Source: Cystobasidium ongulense (Eukaryota; Basidiomycota; Cystobasidiomycetes; Cystobasidiales; Cystobasidiaceae). Taken from it: DNA of 64,000 bases. The notes beneath the pieces are model-generated. The model did no database searches. It was not told the origin of the DNA and saw only the letters and a program-made list of their open reading frames with translations. Of this stretch, positions 11,926-24,558 are shown one piece after another (the first letter of the stretch is position 1; each line of letters begins with the position of its first letter). Location of the stretch: positions 1,421,501 through 1,485,500 of the forward strand of contig BQUP01000005.1 of assembly GCA_022835595.1 (NCBI GenBank). Reading direction: 5' to 3'. Position numbers and translations under genes: made by a program.

Positions 11926-12024
11926 TTTAAAGAAAGGCTATAAACGCAATAAGATCCGCGTCAAAGTGATAGAGAGAGAGAGAGAAGGTTATCAAGGGCA
12001 TGAATTAGAAATTGTTCTGAGTAA

Positions 12025-13703
12025 TTATTCATTCGAAGCAACCACCCAAGAGGAAGGGCAAGAATGATGTTCACTTACGATACCAGGTTGAGGAAAACGA
12101 TTTCCTCTTCCTTTAATCAAAGAATGTCGACTTCCAGCATATAACGTATTAAACTCTTTCCCATTTCCTCCTTGATCCGCGTCTACGAAATGATTTTCTG
12201 ATTTAATGGACTTTTCATTCCGATTATCCATAGGATAATTTCCCCTTGTTCCTTGTGCATGTCTTGAATATTGCTGGTCTTGAATATTGAATTGACTATC
12301 ATCGCGTATACCCAGTCCAAATGATTCCTTTTCTCCAATTTTAAGTATATCTCCTTCTATAGTTTCATTCTCAGAATAAACACTAGTAGCAGCTGTAATA
12401 ACAGTATCAGAGGAAAGCTCTCTAGCATGCATACAAGATGACTGTATTCCCTTTCCACAGATAGGACTAGCTAGTGCTACGTCACCGTCAACTATAGTTT
12501 CAACAGCTGATGAAGGAGGAGAAACTAGTGAAGGGGTAATGCCATTGTCAAGGTTTTCGTGTTGATAATGATGGTGATGATCGTGAGTGCATAATGTCCA
12601 TGATGGCATTGATGTATTCCTCCAACCTGGAATAGAATGATGAACCCATGGGATTGACAATGCATCAGGAACTGAATGAGATCGTCTAGCTGGTATTTCT
12701 ATTCTGAGGGATTCAGGATGATGAAGAGGATGAAGGTTCTCAACGAGCTCGCCGGGTAAAGGAGTGATCTTTTCTGATTCTTCGGCAGCAGCGACTTCTT
12801 CACCAGAAGAAGGCAGGACGAGCCGTTTCTCTGCAATACATTCTGTTTGTTCTTCAAGCACGGAAGAAGTAGATGTGGATGAGCTAATTTCAGATGTAGG
12901 TAATTTGCAGTTCATAGTAAGAGCGTCCAGTATTTCTTCGAAATACCGATCTGATTCTGAAGGTTTTGATTTTTCTGTCAATGCCAGGTATAGACGCGGG
13001 GCTGTGGTAAGGGTGTTCGGGGCTAGTGAATCATGGGAGTCGTCTTTGGGCGTAACAAAGACGAGAGAAAGACGATATGGCGAAAACAGAAAAGGATATC
13101 TTAGCATGTTGCATTGGGAGAGGGTGTTTGGATGGCTTGGCGGGTGATGACGACTGACCTAGCTTGATAGCGATTGCTCGCACCCCTTCTGCGAGCTGTA
13201 TTTGCTCAAGAAGTTTCCTCGTGTCCTCGAGTGTACATTCGGGACTATGGACGGGAAGGCAATGCAAGGAAGGAAGGAAGAGAGAGACAGAAATGTGAAG
13301 GAGTTGTTTAGCTGACTGCCATCTCATACTGCCTTGAAGCCATCCATTCCGCTAGGCGCAGAGCTGCAAGTACGGAAATGTAGAGATGCTCACGGTAAAG
13401 AGATGAAAGTTTTACCGTCCAGCAAGCAATCCAAGAAACCACACACGCCTGTGTGAGGGAAGGGGGCAGTGTTACTAGTCTCACTTTGTAATATTCCATC
13501 ATGAAAGCCAAGATGGAGCGAGGCGAAAGCAGCTTACCGTTTATTTTTTGAATTTCCAACCAAGCCGTCTTGTCGATGCGGCCATCTGTTGGGTTTGGAT
13601 AGTGTTTGATGTGTTTCATTGCTGAATCAGCAGAATCGTGTGCTTTACTAATGTACTCTACTATTGCATGCTTGTCGAGTACTTTTACTTGCAGGTCTTG
13701 CAT
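12025..13703 (-). CDS. unrecognised protein: helical N-terminus, acidic low-complexity C-terminus, about 445 aa
   Basis: Five exons fit: 13703-13538, 13448-13416, 13363-13330, 13244-13159 and 13043-12025. Two of them are only 33 and 34 bases. The spliced N-terminal ~110 residues form a continuous helical region (MQDLQVKVLDKHAIVEYI..., CLLDALRLAEWMASRHPECT, LLEQIQLAEGVRAIAIKL), which strongly supports the joins. After residue 110 the protein is acidic and Ser-rich with a His cluster (THDHHHHYQH). An upstream in-frame ATG at 13796 would add a Ser-rich stretch. At the 3' end a GTAAGT donor at 12078 and an acceptor at 12017 allow a shorter ending at 12005. I know no family for it. Confidence 0.5.
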
Positions 13704-14806
13704 TGTGCATGTCTGACGGGGGAATGGGCGGGACATACACATGGTACGGGGATAGAGAGAGGGGGTGGAGGAGGAGGAGGAGGATGATGTCAGCATGGAG
13801 AGGGATAGAGAGGGTGGGGATGGAGGGTGATGATGTAAGCCTGCTCACAGGGGGGAGAGGGAGAGTCGAAGGAGGGGGGGTTGCTCGGTTCGGCCCGAGG
13901 GGAGGATCAAGCTGATGAGGGAGATGGAGTGCTGCTTGGTCACGGAATAGGAAGAGGACGCGTCAGCACGCCAACGAGGTGTGCTTGTTGTGACGAGTGC
14001 AAGACAGGGGGTGGCGACTGACCTCGGCGACGACCGTTGTGAAAAGTGAAAGCGAGTGAGCGAAGGAAAGAGAGAAGGACAACCAACAAGCGTCGATGTG
14101 GATCTGCATCTGAATCAAGGAGAAGCACGCTCGATGCTCGGCGATGCCAGTGTCATGCATGGATCGAGGTGGAGGTGAAATGAGAAGCGAGTCTGTGCGG
14201 CCAAACATTCACTGCCATCAAGCTTCCACGCTAGTCTGGTCTTGCAAGAGTCCGCGTTCCCGCTGTTTGGCTGATGCGGATGGCCATGGCGTGGGGGTGT
14301 CCGACGGAGAGGAGGAGGAGAGAGGGAGAGCATCATCCACTCTCCCGACTCGTGCAAGACTGTCCACCTGGCATCATGCATCGCGGCCATCGCTGCTCCT
14401 CCCTTCCTCCTCCTTGTCCTCCCTCGCTCCTCCCTGTCCTCACTTTGTCGCAACGGAGATTTTCATTTCATTCCATTTCATTTCACCTCGGAGCATCGGA
14501 AGGGAAGCGAACGAGAGGAGTTGACTCCAAACAATCAGTGATCAATCTTGTCGATGGATTCTGCCACCATCCACCCTTCAACCTAGTGTGTCCCCATCAC
14601 CACCATTAGTCATCACCTCGTCGCTGACCATCAAATTAGAGAGAGAGAACCATTCAAATCAACAAACTATGCATTGCTCGGCATTCCTCTTCACTTGAAC
14701 TCTAACGCTTTCCCAGACTGAGAACAGACAGGGGATAGATGGTCAGTCGTTGCCAATTGCTCTTTCATTGCAAGATAGAAAAACACTCACCACTAGCAAG
14801 CCAACT

Positions 14807-14858
<52 letters not shown>

Positions 14859-14904
14859 TGAATGACAAGGAGAGTAAAAGAGGCACAGAAGAGGAGAAAT
14901 TTGA
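13704..14904. other. long intergenic region with simple repeats
   Basis: This lies upstream of the helical/acidic gene and downstream of the V-ATPase gene, both on the minus strand. It has a GGA run (13766-13785), CT-rich stretches and a long GA run (14807-14858). Open frames of 60-130 codons occur on both strands, but they overlap one another and show no domain, intron signals or conserved motif. Confidence 0.4.
14807..14858. repeat. (GA)n microsatellite
   Basis: About 52 bases of GA dinucleotides with three GG interruptions, lying just downstream of the V-ATPase c'' stop codon. Confidence 0.92.
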
Positions 14905-16232
14905 TCAGTTTAAAGAAGGCAACGATAACTCAATACGACACCCACCAATCAATCCAAACAATCCCAAGATACTACTAAACACTTCAATCACCAATATCTT
15001 GACAAATAAAGTGGGATTGGCAGCATCGGCTAATGCCGCATTGGATCCTGAAATACCAACTGCTACTCCACAGAGTAGATTGCAAACTCCCATCGTCAAT
15101 CCTCCCCAGAAGAGTGAGAAGCCTGGTTGAGAGTGTCATTGGGTGAGCGGTGTTTGCGTGTGTGTGCGTGTGTGTTGATATTTCGTGTGGAGTAGTGCAC
15201 GAGGGTAATAGAGTGAGAAGACAGCAATTAGCTCGGAACTCCACTCGCCTCAGGAAGGAAAAGACGACAAGCAACTCACCAGTATAGTAATTACTCGTAG
15301 AGAAGATGTTCTCATATGACATATTGCCATTGATCTTGGCGCTGAATACAATAGCTCCGATAACGCCATAGATTCCAACGACTTCGCAGAAGATGATGCT
15401 GTTTTGTTCATTTGACAATGTGAACGTTGTCAGATCAAACGTCAGTTAGGCTAGCTCTACTATTTTGTGTTATGCCGGAGTCACACTCTTTCTCTACAGT
15501 TGGAATGAGTGCCACCCCGACAAGCAGTGAAGTTGGGCAACGCACCTGATGAGATTCTTGGTTCTGATACGGGGTGCTCTGACACCTCCTCCTAGTATAC
15601 TTGCGCCGGTAATGAAGATACCCCTGTCGGTATACAGTCGAAAGCGAGAGATGAAGAATCAGCAGGTAGAGCTATGCCTTCAGTCATACGCTCTCGTCTC
15701 TGTCCATCTACGCTGTCCTGTTCTCGTCATCGTATGTACGCGCAGCTGGCAACAGTGCTGAACGTGACGACGAGCTAGAACACGGGCGCTGGGCTAGAGC
15801 GATGGAGAGATGGAGAGGAAGAGAGAGAGAGAGAAACGACGCACCATCCAGCACCGATAACACTCAATCCAATCTGTAATGCAACCCCTAGATTCGCCCA
15901 TCCCATAGGCGAGGTAGTTTCTAAGAAGGTACCGACATTGAAGGCTTCACCAGATCCAGTGCTGCCATTTCGCACAATTGTTCCCGGATCGACAACAGGT
16001 TGATGTATGGAGGACAGAGAGATAGCGTAGTGTCATGTCGAGTGAGTATGTCGTGCAGTTGAGTGTCCAGAAGGTAGTAGGAAACAGTATCTCAGCTCTC
16101 TATCCTGCTTCTTCACAGCGGTGACGCCTGTCGACCTCGAGAGACCACTCACAAGAGAATGTAAAGCCCAACGACGGTGATGAGCAATACAGAAAAGTAG
16201 AGGAACACGGATGTTGAAGAGTAGTACCCCAT
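14905..16232 (-). CDS. vma16: V-type H+-ATPase proteolipid subunit c'' (Vma16), 203 aa
   Basis: Five exons: 16232-16153, 15961-15845, 15623-15546, 15398-15280 and 15122-14905. The joined protein runs [17 protein letters not shown]...[20 protein letters not shown], then [38 protein letters not shown], the proton-carrying helix [18 protein letters not shown] with its essential Glu, and [19 protein letters not shown] near the last pair of helices. It matches yeast Vma16 in order and length (213). This subunit sits in the membrane c-ring of the vacuolar proton pump that acidifies vacuole and Golgi. The exon 2 acceptor (GGCAG at 15962) has a weak pyrimidine tract, but it is the only AG that restores the conserved LFTG join. 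Confidence 0.95.
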
Positions 16233-17454
16233 CGCTTCTCGGTAGTCTTGGGATTGTATCGGGGACGTCGTCGGCGGGAGGTCAAGCTGAGGCAGATTGA
16301 CCTAGGGCTGGCTGTCCCTACAAGCTGCTGCGATCACGCCGCTTTCTCTTTCTTGACAACTAAGTCCACAACGCATGTCTATGCTGTGGAACTCTATCGC
16401 AAACACTCCATAGCCTCTACCTCTTGACTCGCTAACTTTATGGGGAGACAGCCCGACTGCATGTAGCAATGGTAAATGATGAAACGGAAACCCAGCAATG
16501 ACTAGCAAGTATATTGTGACAAGCGCAGGTAGGAGAACAGTAACAGTTACAGTCGTACCGCTCATCTATACCTGATATCGCATGGTACGCATCAATCCCC
16601 TTGAAGTGCTATTGCGAGAGAGTAGACTATGCGACCCTGGTAATTGCGGATTACTCGTAGCACGGTAGGCTACGACAGTCTGCTCTGCGCACGCTGACTG
16701 ATTCAACAACATGCTAACAAAGCTGGCATACTTGCTTTCCCTCTCCCTCTCCATTCCTAAGCTTTCGAGCGGAAGCGCTTCTCCAAACTGATATGTTATG
16801 CTGAAATTTGACGAGAAACACCTTGGCTGAACGATATCTAGCGCCCAACTATTCTTTTCTCGCTCTGTAATTAGTTGACTGTACCTCCAAAAAGCGAGGT
16901 TGGTCGACAATGCAATGTATAAAGCTTGCACCGCACATCGACATGTGTCACTCCAGGAAGACAGCCGCGAGATCTTGCATCGCTTAGCGCGAAGCGATTA
17001 ACGTTGGCACAAAGCATTGCTGCAGTACTGCATCCTGTTCGCTGTACTCTTGTCAAGCTGGTAGTGGTCTGTCACATTGCCGAATCTGCTGAAAGTGTCG
17101 CTTTGCTATGTCGCTTTGCTAGCACGCGTCGCGAAGTTATGACACGGGGCAGGAAGGAAGTAAGAGAGTGTAGGACAGCCGGTGTGCATAAGAGCTCCCT
17201 TGTATACTTCAGAATATCGAGACGAGGCGAGCTATCTCGCTAATTGATATAAACCCTTGATGCTGGTAATAATCGAAGAGGTCGAGCTACGGTAATGGTG
17301 AGAGATGCGTTTCGCTTCTACCTTGCGACAACGGGAACACCTAGTCGAATCAAGGAAGGAAGGAGTGAGAGAGGCCAGTCGACACTCTCTCATCCACACG
17401 ACACACCCCCATCCATACGAGACTGGCTGGCTTAACTGCCCGTCGCTCGCCCGC
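16233..17454. promoter_or_regulatory. divergent upstream region (V-ATPase c'' and the large disordered protein)
   Basis: A minus-strand ATG frame at 16302-16565 (87 codons) begins with a hydrophobic stretch (MSGTTVTVTVLLPALVTIYL), but its remainder is unremarkable and I do not call it a gene. From 17305 an in-frame ATG extends the downstream gene by 50 residues; the better start is at 17455. Confidence 0.35.
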
Positions 17455-20400
17455 ATGGCTGCAGATGGAGCAGCCCAAGCAGCAGCAGCAGCATCGCGTG
17501 GTCATGATACAGGGAGCGGCGTTGATGGTGGTGGACGAGCAGAGCAAGCAGCAGAGGGACAGGGTGTAGAGCGCGTGAATGGTGTGGCCGACTACACTCT
17601 GCCTACTGCCTCATCTCCTGGTCCAGTGAGCGCCGCCAACAACTCCCAGTCACGCGATGAGCAGTCGGTGGGCGTGGACCATCTAGGAAGAGCAAGAGCA
17701 GGAGAGGAGAATGATGTACGTCCAAGTGATGTGCGCATGTATCCAGTGCCCAACGGCAGTATCTCGTCACCTGCAGCACCAACTACGCATCTCCCAAAGC
17801 AAGACAGTTTCAGCTCATTCACCACCGCACCAGACCGCCATAGCACCGGAGCAGCATCAGCATCAGCAGCAGCAGGAGCATCCTCAGCGAGCATGAACAG
17901 GCGAGACACGGTGGGATCAATGTCCATGGCTCGCATTGCAGAAGAAGGCAGCAGTCCGTCTGCGAGCCCACCCGTGTCGAGTCCTGTGATGGAGCCCCGT
18001 GACGCTTCATCGTCTGCATCAATGGCAGGACCCTCAGCCAGCGACAGGACAGAGAACCTAGCACTCTCCCCGCTTGCTACTGCTGCACAAGCACTCGCAA
18101 CTCGTCCATCCTCATCGTCCCTCGCATCCTCGTCAAGCAGCCCAAGACCCGGCGTCGCTGAAGGCTGTCGCTTGCCGACGACGGCGCGTCCGGACAGCAT
18201 TGCACACGGGCAACAGCAGCAGCAGGATACATCCACACCGATGGCCTTGCAGCCTGTATCCACATCCACGTCTTCATCCATCAATTCGCCCTCCTCGCCT
18301 TCTCAAAATTCACCATCAAGGTCTTCCGGCCCTCGCGTCGGTGCTCATTCCACACTAGTTGAAGCACCACTGCAGGCGGGAGAAGGATTGGATGATACGA
18401 ATAATAATGCACATTCAACGCGTTCCCTACATGCATCCTCTCGTCACTCTCAATCAATACCGTCCCTCTCGAATGACGCGAGTCAAGCTTCATCTGACCT
18501 GGCTTCCACATCCGCCTCGTCTTCTACACCCCGCCCGGCTATGCCAACCGCTGTAGGCATTTCTACAACAACAAGGCCCGCTGGTGACTCTTCTCCTGAT
18601 CCAAATGAACACTCTTCAAAGACGAAAGAAGTCTTTAAGGCTCCTTTCAGCGTCTCTCCTTCCTCCAGTCCTGCTCTGCCAGGATCGTATCCTCAATCCT
18701 ACTCTAGTCCAAACCTACAACGCAACTCGTCGCAACAGCACGACCAGCAGGAATTTGTGGATACTGCAAGTCAATCAGGAGAACCACGTTTACGTGCCCC
18801 CACACGCTATTCCCACGCAGGTCTCTCAAGCACCCATCCACCGGTCACGGCTAGCTCATACCATGCAGCAGCCATGCAAGTTCAGCGCTCTTCAGCACCA
18901 ATACTCGCGCCTCCTCTACCTGCAAATGCATACGCTTACAGCAACCCGAAAGATGTTAGCTTCGTTGCTTCCCCTATCAATATGCTAAGCGACGCTGGAT
19001 TTGGATCAAGTTCACCGTACCCACCTATGGGCGGCGCACAACAGCAACGATACTCTCTTCCCGTCCAAGCGTCTTCTGTCATTCCCAACTTTTCACAAGC
19101 TTTCCCTTCACACAATAATGCCGCGCTGGCTGCTACGGCATCGCTACGACCGCAACCTACTATGAACTATAATACTCCAGGATCGAGCAAGCATCTACCT
19201 GAAATGCACCCTTCAGCTTTAGAGGCTCGTCCTTCAATATCGGCACCTTTCCCACCTTCCTCTTCCCCTCCTCGAAATACTATGAAAGTCCCCAACAATG
19301 CAACCATAGCTGCTCCGGCAGCACTTCAACAGCGCGAGAGACCAGATACTTCAAGACCACTGGGACAGGAAATATGCCTTGAATGTCTTATGAGAGATAG
19401 AGATATGGCAGATGTTGAAGTCACGGGACCGGGAGTATGGAGTCGTAATTCTGATATTGATTTCGAAGAAGCGCTCAGAGCGGAAGAAATTGCAATCGCG
19501 AATGCTCAATATCAAAGTAATGGAATGAACGGCAATTACGCTGGATCAAGTATTGAAGATCATATTGAATATGAAAGAAGAAGCCAAATGGCTCACAATA
19601 ATAATGGTACTACGAATGGCGTAGCTGGTGGAAGTACGGATGAAAATTATCCTCATATGCCTCCGCCAAGTTCAAATGGGAGGTACCCTCTCGCTAGAGA
19701 CGGTGGTCAAATTAGATCACCCTCTAGAGAGAGTTCGGTAAGCGAAGGTGGTTCGAGGGGATATAGGAGACAGCCTCAACCTCCAAGGAGGAGATTAGGT
19801 ATTCATGATCCATTGTCTTCGGCTAGCTTGAAGCTTTGGACTCAGATGGTAAGTTTAGAGTCGCTCGTTTTTTTGAGCGAGTCTTCCCAGAGCCCTGAAA
19901 CTGACACTGCCAAACATACCAACAGAATCACGTCAGCTCCGCTCATCGCTACAAAGTCCTTTCAGACTTTGTCCAAGAACAAAGCCGACTCCTTGAACAG
20001 GAGAGACGAGCATATGAGCAGTCCGTACTAGAGAGAGACCGTGCCGATCGAGCCCTCCGCGATTCACCAGCGAAGATGAGCCACGAGACTCGGTCCAGCG
20101 GATCTTATGGCATAACAGGTGCTGTAAATGGTGGAGCCACTTCGCCTAAGCTACTCGACCTTCGAAGAAGCAGCAAAGGCCGTATGCCATCTACTCAATA
20201 TCTTCCCAATGGCATGATGGTAGAAACTATCGACGTGCAATGGGACGAGAAAGAAGGTAAAGCTAGAGCTAAAGCAGCTAGTAAAGGACGCAGAGGATCT
20301 TCTCATTCACCCAACGAACAGCGAAAAAGCTTCGCTCCTTCAATCAAGAGTATTAATGCTCTTACAACGTATAAGAGTCACGGAGAATCAGTACCCTCCC

Positions 20401-22252
20401 CAACTGGATCGTTTATACCACCTTGGATGACGGATGAAAAAAGAAGATTCTCTTCACCTATGCTATCTAGCAAGTATGGCAATGCTTCATCAGATAATCT
20501 ACCTAGACCTAAGCAGTATACCGAATCGAATCAAGACCTCCGCTTATCTTCACATTCCCTGATGACGCCTCCATTGAGAAGCTTCAGGAGTCCTTCGCCT
20601 TCGAGACAATCTTTCCAGACTGGCATCTCTCAACGCGATTCCCGAGGATGGAGGAGAAGCTTGTGGCCGCGAAGTGCTTCGGCTTCTGTACGTTCTTTCC
20701 CTCAATCTGGCTCAATGATGGAAATGCACCTTGGAATGTCACAAGATAGGCATGAACCTATGCCTGAAGGATACTCTCATGATATGCGAGGTTTGCCCAT
20801 CGGAAACGGAGCTGGGAGCACGATGCACGCCCCAGGCGGTACTTGGCCTGATAATGCGAGTGAACCTGGAGGGCATGAAGGTATCAGCCCGGATGAGAAC
20901 TTGGAAGCTGCAAAGACCAAGAATAAGAAGAAAAAACGATTTCAGAAATTATTCAATTCGCTCTTGGGCACTCATCATGACTCTGATAAGGGACCCTCCA
21001 AGCATAGGGCAAATGAACAACTGGAACAGCAGGCCGTTAGGGAACATTCTCATGTGAATGGTACTCCCGAACAGCGCTACTCTCGACAACAACAGCAACA
21101 GCAGCAGCAGCAATTCAAAGAAACACAGCGAAGAAAGTCAAGCTTCAGCTATGCTACTGCTGCTTACCAGGATGACTATTCAGAACCCTTAGCTCCGCCA
21201 CCTCCGCTGTCATATCTCACCGGTCAACAGCCCCATGCTAGATCATACTCTTCTTCATCGCAGACATCCGTCACCTCGCCTGGTCCTGGTATGCAGCCAC
21301 AGCACCAACAATTTCAAGATCAAGCTGCACTCTATCAAGGCAACACACGTCCGAATTCCCTTACCGTGCCTCGCAATAATACGAATAGTAGTAGTAATGG
21401 CTTCGTGTCCCCTTCCACATCGTCATCAGACCTCAACCGTAATAGGCCTTCATCAGTGACATCCTGGAGGTCCTCAAGCAATAAGACTACAGGTTCTCCT
21501 CAATCCCCTCGCGAGTTATTAAGTGACAGCTTTGGTCACCCGCTGCCTGCAATTCGACAAGCTTCCTTTGAAGGAATGGCTCCTGATCTGAAGGTAGTAG
21601 CAGGTGTTGATCTGCTCAAGGAAGCAGAGATATACAAACTTCGACGGGAAAAGAGCTTGCCAGCTCTTCCACCTGGGGAGCTTGATGGCACGCACCCTTC
21701 TATGCCAGGCCAAGATTACGGTCTGCAGCAACACATGTCAAATGTCCCTTTTGAGCATAGGCAAGCCGGACAATACCCTCGAGCAGTACAATTGCGACCT
21801 ATGCAAGCACAGTCCGATGCACCATCGACGCACGAAATATACACTGGCACAGATTCGCCACAGCAGTACCCAATTTCGCCGCCTGGTAGCGGCCCAGAAT
21901 GGCAGTATAACAACCAGCCTAGAGAGTTTGACTACGATGGCGCGAATAGCCTCGGTAAAGCTAGCAAGAAATCGAAAGTGAGGTCTAGGTTGTTTAGCTT
22001 TGGTACCAAGAAGAGTCATTCTAGCACCTCATCTCCTCCCCCTCTTCAGTCTCACCCTCATCCGCCGCAGGAGTCGTACACTCCAAGAGGATATGCCCCT
22101 CATGAGGCTGCTCTTCAAGCTGTTGTCAGAGACCCAGGCGAGATGGTCGCTTATAGGTGAGCTTCCCTCGGGCTTTCTTTTTCGTCAGGAGCAGGATCGA
22201 ATACTGAGCAATTTTCGCCTGTAGATACCCCTCTGCTACGTCTCACGCATAG
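17455..22252 (+). CDS. large, mostly disordered fungal protein with a conserved Cys/acidic block, about 1550 aa
   Basis: Three exons: 17455-19848, 19926-22156 and 22225-22252. The first ~640 residues are Ser/Ala/Pro-rich. Then a well-conserved-looking block reads EICLECLMRDRDMADVEV followed by GPGVWSRNSDIDFEEAL, with a CxxC pair. The exon 1-2 junction continues a helical segment, KLWTQM-NHVSSAHRYKVLSDFV, leading into a probable coiled coil (QEQSRLLEQERRAYEQ). The rest is Ser/Gln-rich with a nine-Gln run and basic clusters (KTKNKKKKRFQKLF). I recall similar blocks in uncharacterised fungal proteins but no function. The start at 17455 (CGCATGG) is preferred to 17305. The last exon of nine codons is inferred from a GTGAGC donor at 22157. 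Confidence 0.72.
21087..21113 (+). repeat. CAA/CAG run encoding nine Gln
   Basis: An uninterrupted glutamine tract inside the large disordered protein, made of mixed CAA and CAG codons. Confidence 0.9.
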
Positions 22253-22816
22253 TTCAAACTCAAAGTATACCTGAATAACAGCCTTCTCAGACCATTTCCG
22301 CTTCGCGTCAATGTACCTGGAGCCCATCAGTTACCTACGAATTCCACCCAAAAAGATCAAACGACAATGCGTCCTATCCGTTTCCCTATTTGTAGCTTTT
22401 TTACTTTTACGAATACGTACCTTTCTTGCATCTTCCGATCCAATGGCCTTCACGTTTCGTTCTTCGTGAGCTTTTTCTGTCGCTTTTAGTTAGCTTGACG
22501 ATTATTGGTTGTACAGTGATAATGACGGCATGAGCATGTACAAGGACACTCTTCTATTCTATATTACGCTTCTTGAGCACCCAGCTCTATCGCTCTCCCA
22601 ATATCAATATCACGCCACCATGACTACACCTCGTCACGCAGCTGTGTCGGTACCTTCCGGTTGTAAGGTCTATGTGGCTTCTGTTGTATCATATTGCATT
22701 CAAGGAATTAGCACTTTATCAAAGAGGAGTCTGGAGGGTTCTTGCCTGACTTGCATTTAGGTAAGATGCGTCTTACAAGTTGTGTTCGAACCAATTGAGA
22801 CATAACGGAACACAGC
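22253..22816. other. intergenic
   Basis: T-rich sequence follows the disordered-protein gene and precedes the first DUF1917 gene. No supported gene or RNA is seen. Confidence 0.4.
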
Positions 22817-24267
22817 ATGGCCGACGACTCGGCACAGGTAGTTGAGGCTGCTGCTGGAGGATGGATCGTCTATTCTCAAGACAAGGACAACGAGGTCAGC
22901 TTTGAAGGTGGGTTGTTATGCGCTTTTGAGGTTCTATGTTGATTGACGCAATCGACATACGCGCATGATACGAATACATCGATATCGCAGACTGGCTGCA
23001 AAAGTATAGACCATCAAGAGCTGAGCTGAAGAACTTCGACTGGATATCGTGAGGTTCAACTCTCTAGTCTTGCTTGCCTTCATCTAAAACGTTGTGTCGA
23101 TACAAGGGTTCAAGCGTCGGGCCGACCAAAGCAGGCAAGAACAGAGGACGATATCAACAAGGTGTCGGAAGACAGCTCGAAATTAGAATCTTCAGCTACA
23201 CACCTAGCTGCTGAGCTCGCTGGAAAGATTGCAGCTATCGAAAGCGACCCAAACATTCCTGTTCGTGGCAAGAAAGCGACTGCAAAAGCACCAGCTGTGA
23301 AATGTATGTGGAACCCAACACATACATTTAAATTTTCATACAGTAACTATATCTAAATGAACACCCTTTTTGATCGTGTCACTGATTTACAGCTAAAAAG
23401 GAAACACGAGAAATAGAACACGAAGTAGTGAAGAACAGGTTAAAGAACCTTGCCATCGATGCGAAACTCACCTCCGGAAAATGGATGTTCTTCCCTTCGA
23501 CTGAGAGTGTCGATGGCCTCTGGTCTAAGATTGCTAAAGCTATCATTAATGAGGATGGTGCTCTAAGAGGCAAGGCTTTCAACGCCAAGGTGTCACCTTT
23601 CCGACCTGGAGATGGAGAGGTATGATAGTAGCACCACTTAACGACTCGATGCATTCTCACATCTACCATCTATTTAGAAACCAGCAACGCATGTTATTTG
23701 CTTGTATGTCGGTAAGCAAGGAAGACTGAATAGGTTAATGACCCGCAGTGACTGACACCACCGGACAGAGGATAGCTGGAACAAGGATCAAGTCGGTGAT
23801 GTTTTCAAAACCTTGGTGAAAGAAGTTGGCGTAGTCCCTGTGAGTGTGGTATGCCTATGCAACGAAGTCTTTGTCTACTGACGCTTTTAGATCTCTCGTA
23901 GACCTCTTACAAAGGTAACTTGTCATGTCGTCTTACTTCCTTGATCCGTGCTGACCGTCTCAATCAACGCCAGCCGACATCTATACGTACGCTGGTATCG
24001 ATTCAAAGCATTCTTCGAAAATGCGTTCGTAAGTTTACTATTGCCGACATCGTGAGATTGTCTGACATGCACTGACTGCAAACTCCTCCTAGAACACTCT
24101 ATGGAAAGCTCGACTTCATGAGCAAGGAAGAAATCGATGCTGTTTTCGAAGCGAAGAAGCCTGCTGCACCGGTCGTTGTCAAGAAGCAAGCGAAAGGAAC
24201 TGGCTTTGTCGAGTCTGACAGTGATGAAGAGGAAGAGAAGCCCAAGGCAAAAAAGAGCAAAACGTAA
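22817..24267 (+). CDS. DUF1917 (UPF0696, eIF4E-like fold) protein, copy 1, 306 aa
   Basis: Nine exons: 22817-22907, 22991-23048, 23107-23303, 23393-23619, 23678-23711, 23769-23839, 23902-23914, 23974-24028 and 24093-24267. Family signatures are GKWMFFPSTESVDGLWSKI, RGKAFNAKVSP, THVICLYVEDSW, VGDVFKTLV and YKADIYTYAG. These match the UPF0696/Bles03 family, whose structure resembles eIF4E; its biochemical role is not settled. The N-terminus (GGWIVYSQDKDNEVSFE) and the acidic/basic tail (ESDSDEEEEKPKAKK) flank the domain. Exon 7 is only 13 bases yet supplies the conserved SYK. The next gene is a tandem paralogue with the same exon structure. Confidence 0.86.
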
Positions 24268-24558
24268 TTGGAAAAGCGGAATTTAAGAAGTAGAAGTCAA
24301 TATGTTGTTCTGCATTTCCGGCAGTTTTCGTTGTAGTCGCGTTAGCATCGCACGTGATTTTACTTCCTGCTGCAGGCTGCATCTAAGCTGACCAGTAAAG
24401 GTTGGACCTCGTGTCTGAGGATCTACACAGAACACTTTTTCTCTCACTTTTTCTCTCACTGATTTGTAGTGCTCTCCTTGCTTCTGTTCAAGAAGTGTTG
24501 ATTCCGATTGCGTCTGTCTGTTCCGCACCAATTCAATGCAAGAACAACATGATTCGCC

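Noticed and set aside
14144-14609. Overlapping frames of about 110-130 codons on both strands
   Set aside because: Low complexity and mutual overlap in a CT-rich, repeat-containing intergenic region.
16302-16565. 87-codon minus-strand frame with a hydrophobic N-terminus
   Set aside because: Only the first 40 residues look membrane-like; the rest is unremarkable and there is no homology I can name. Left unannotated.
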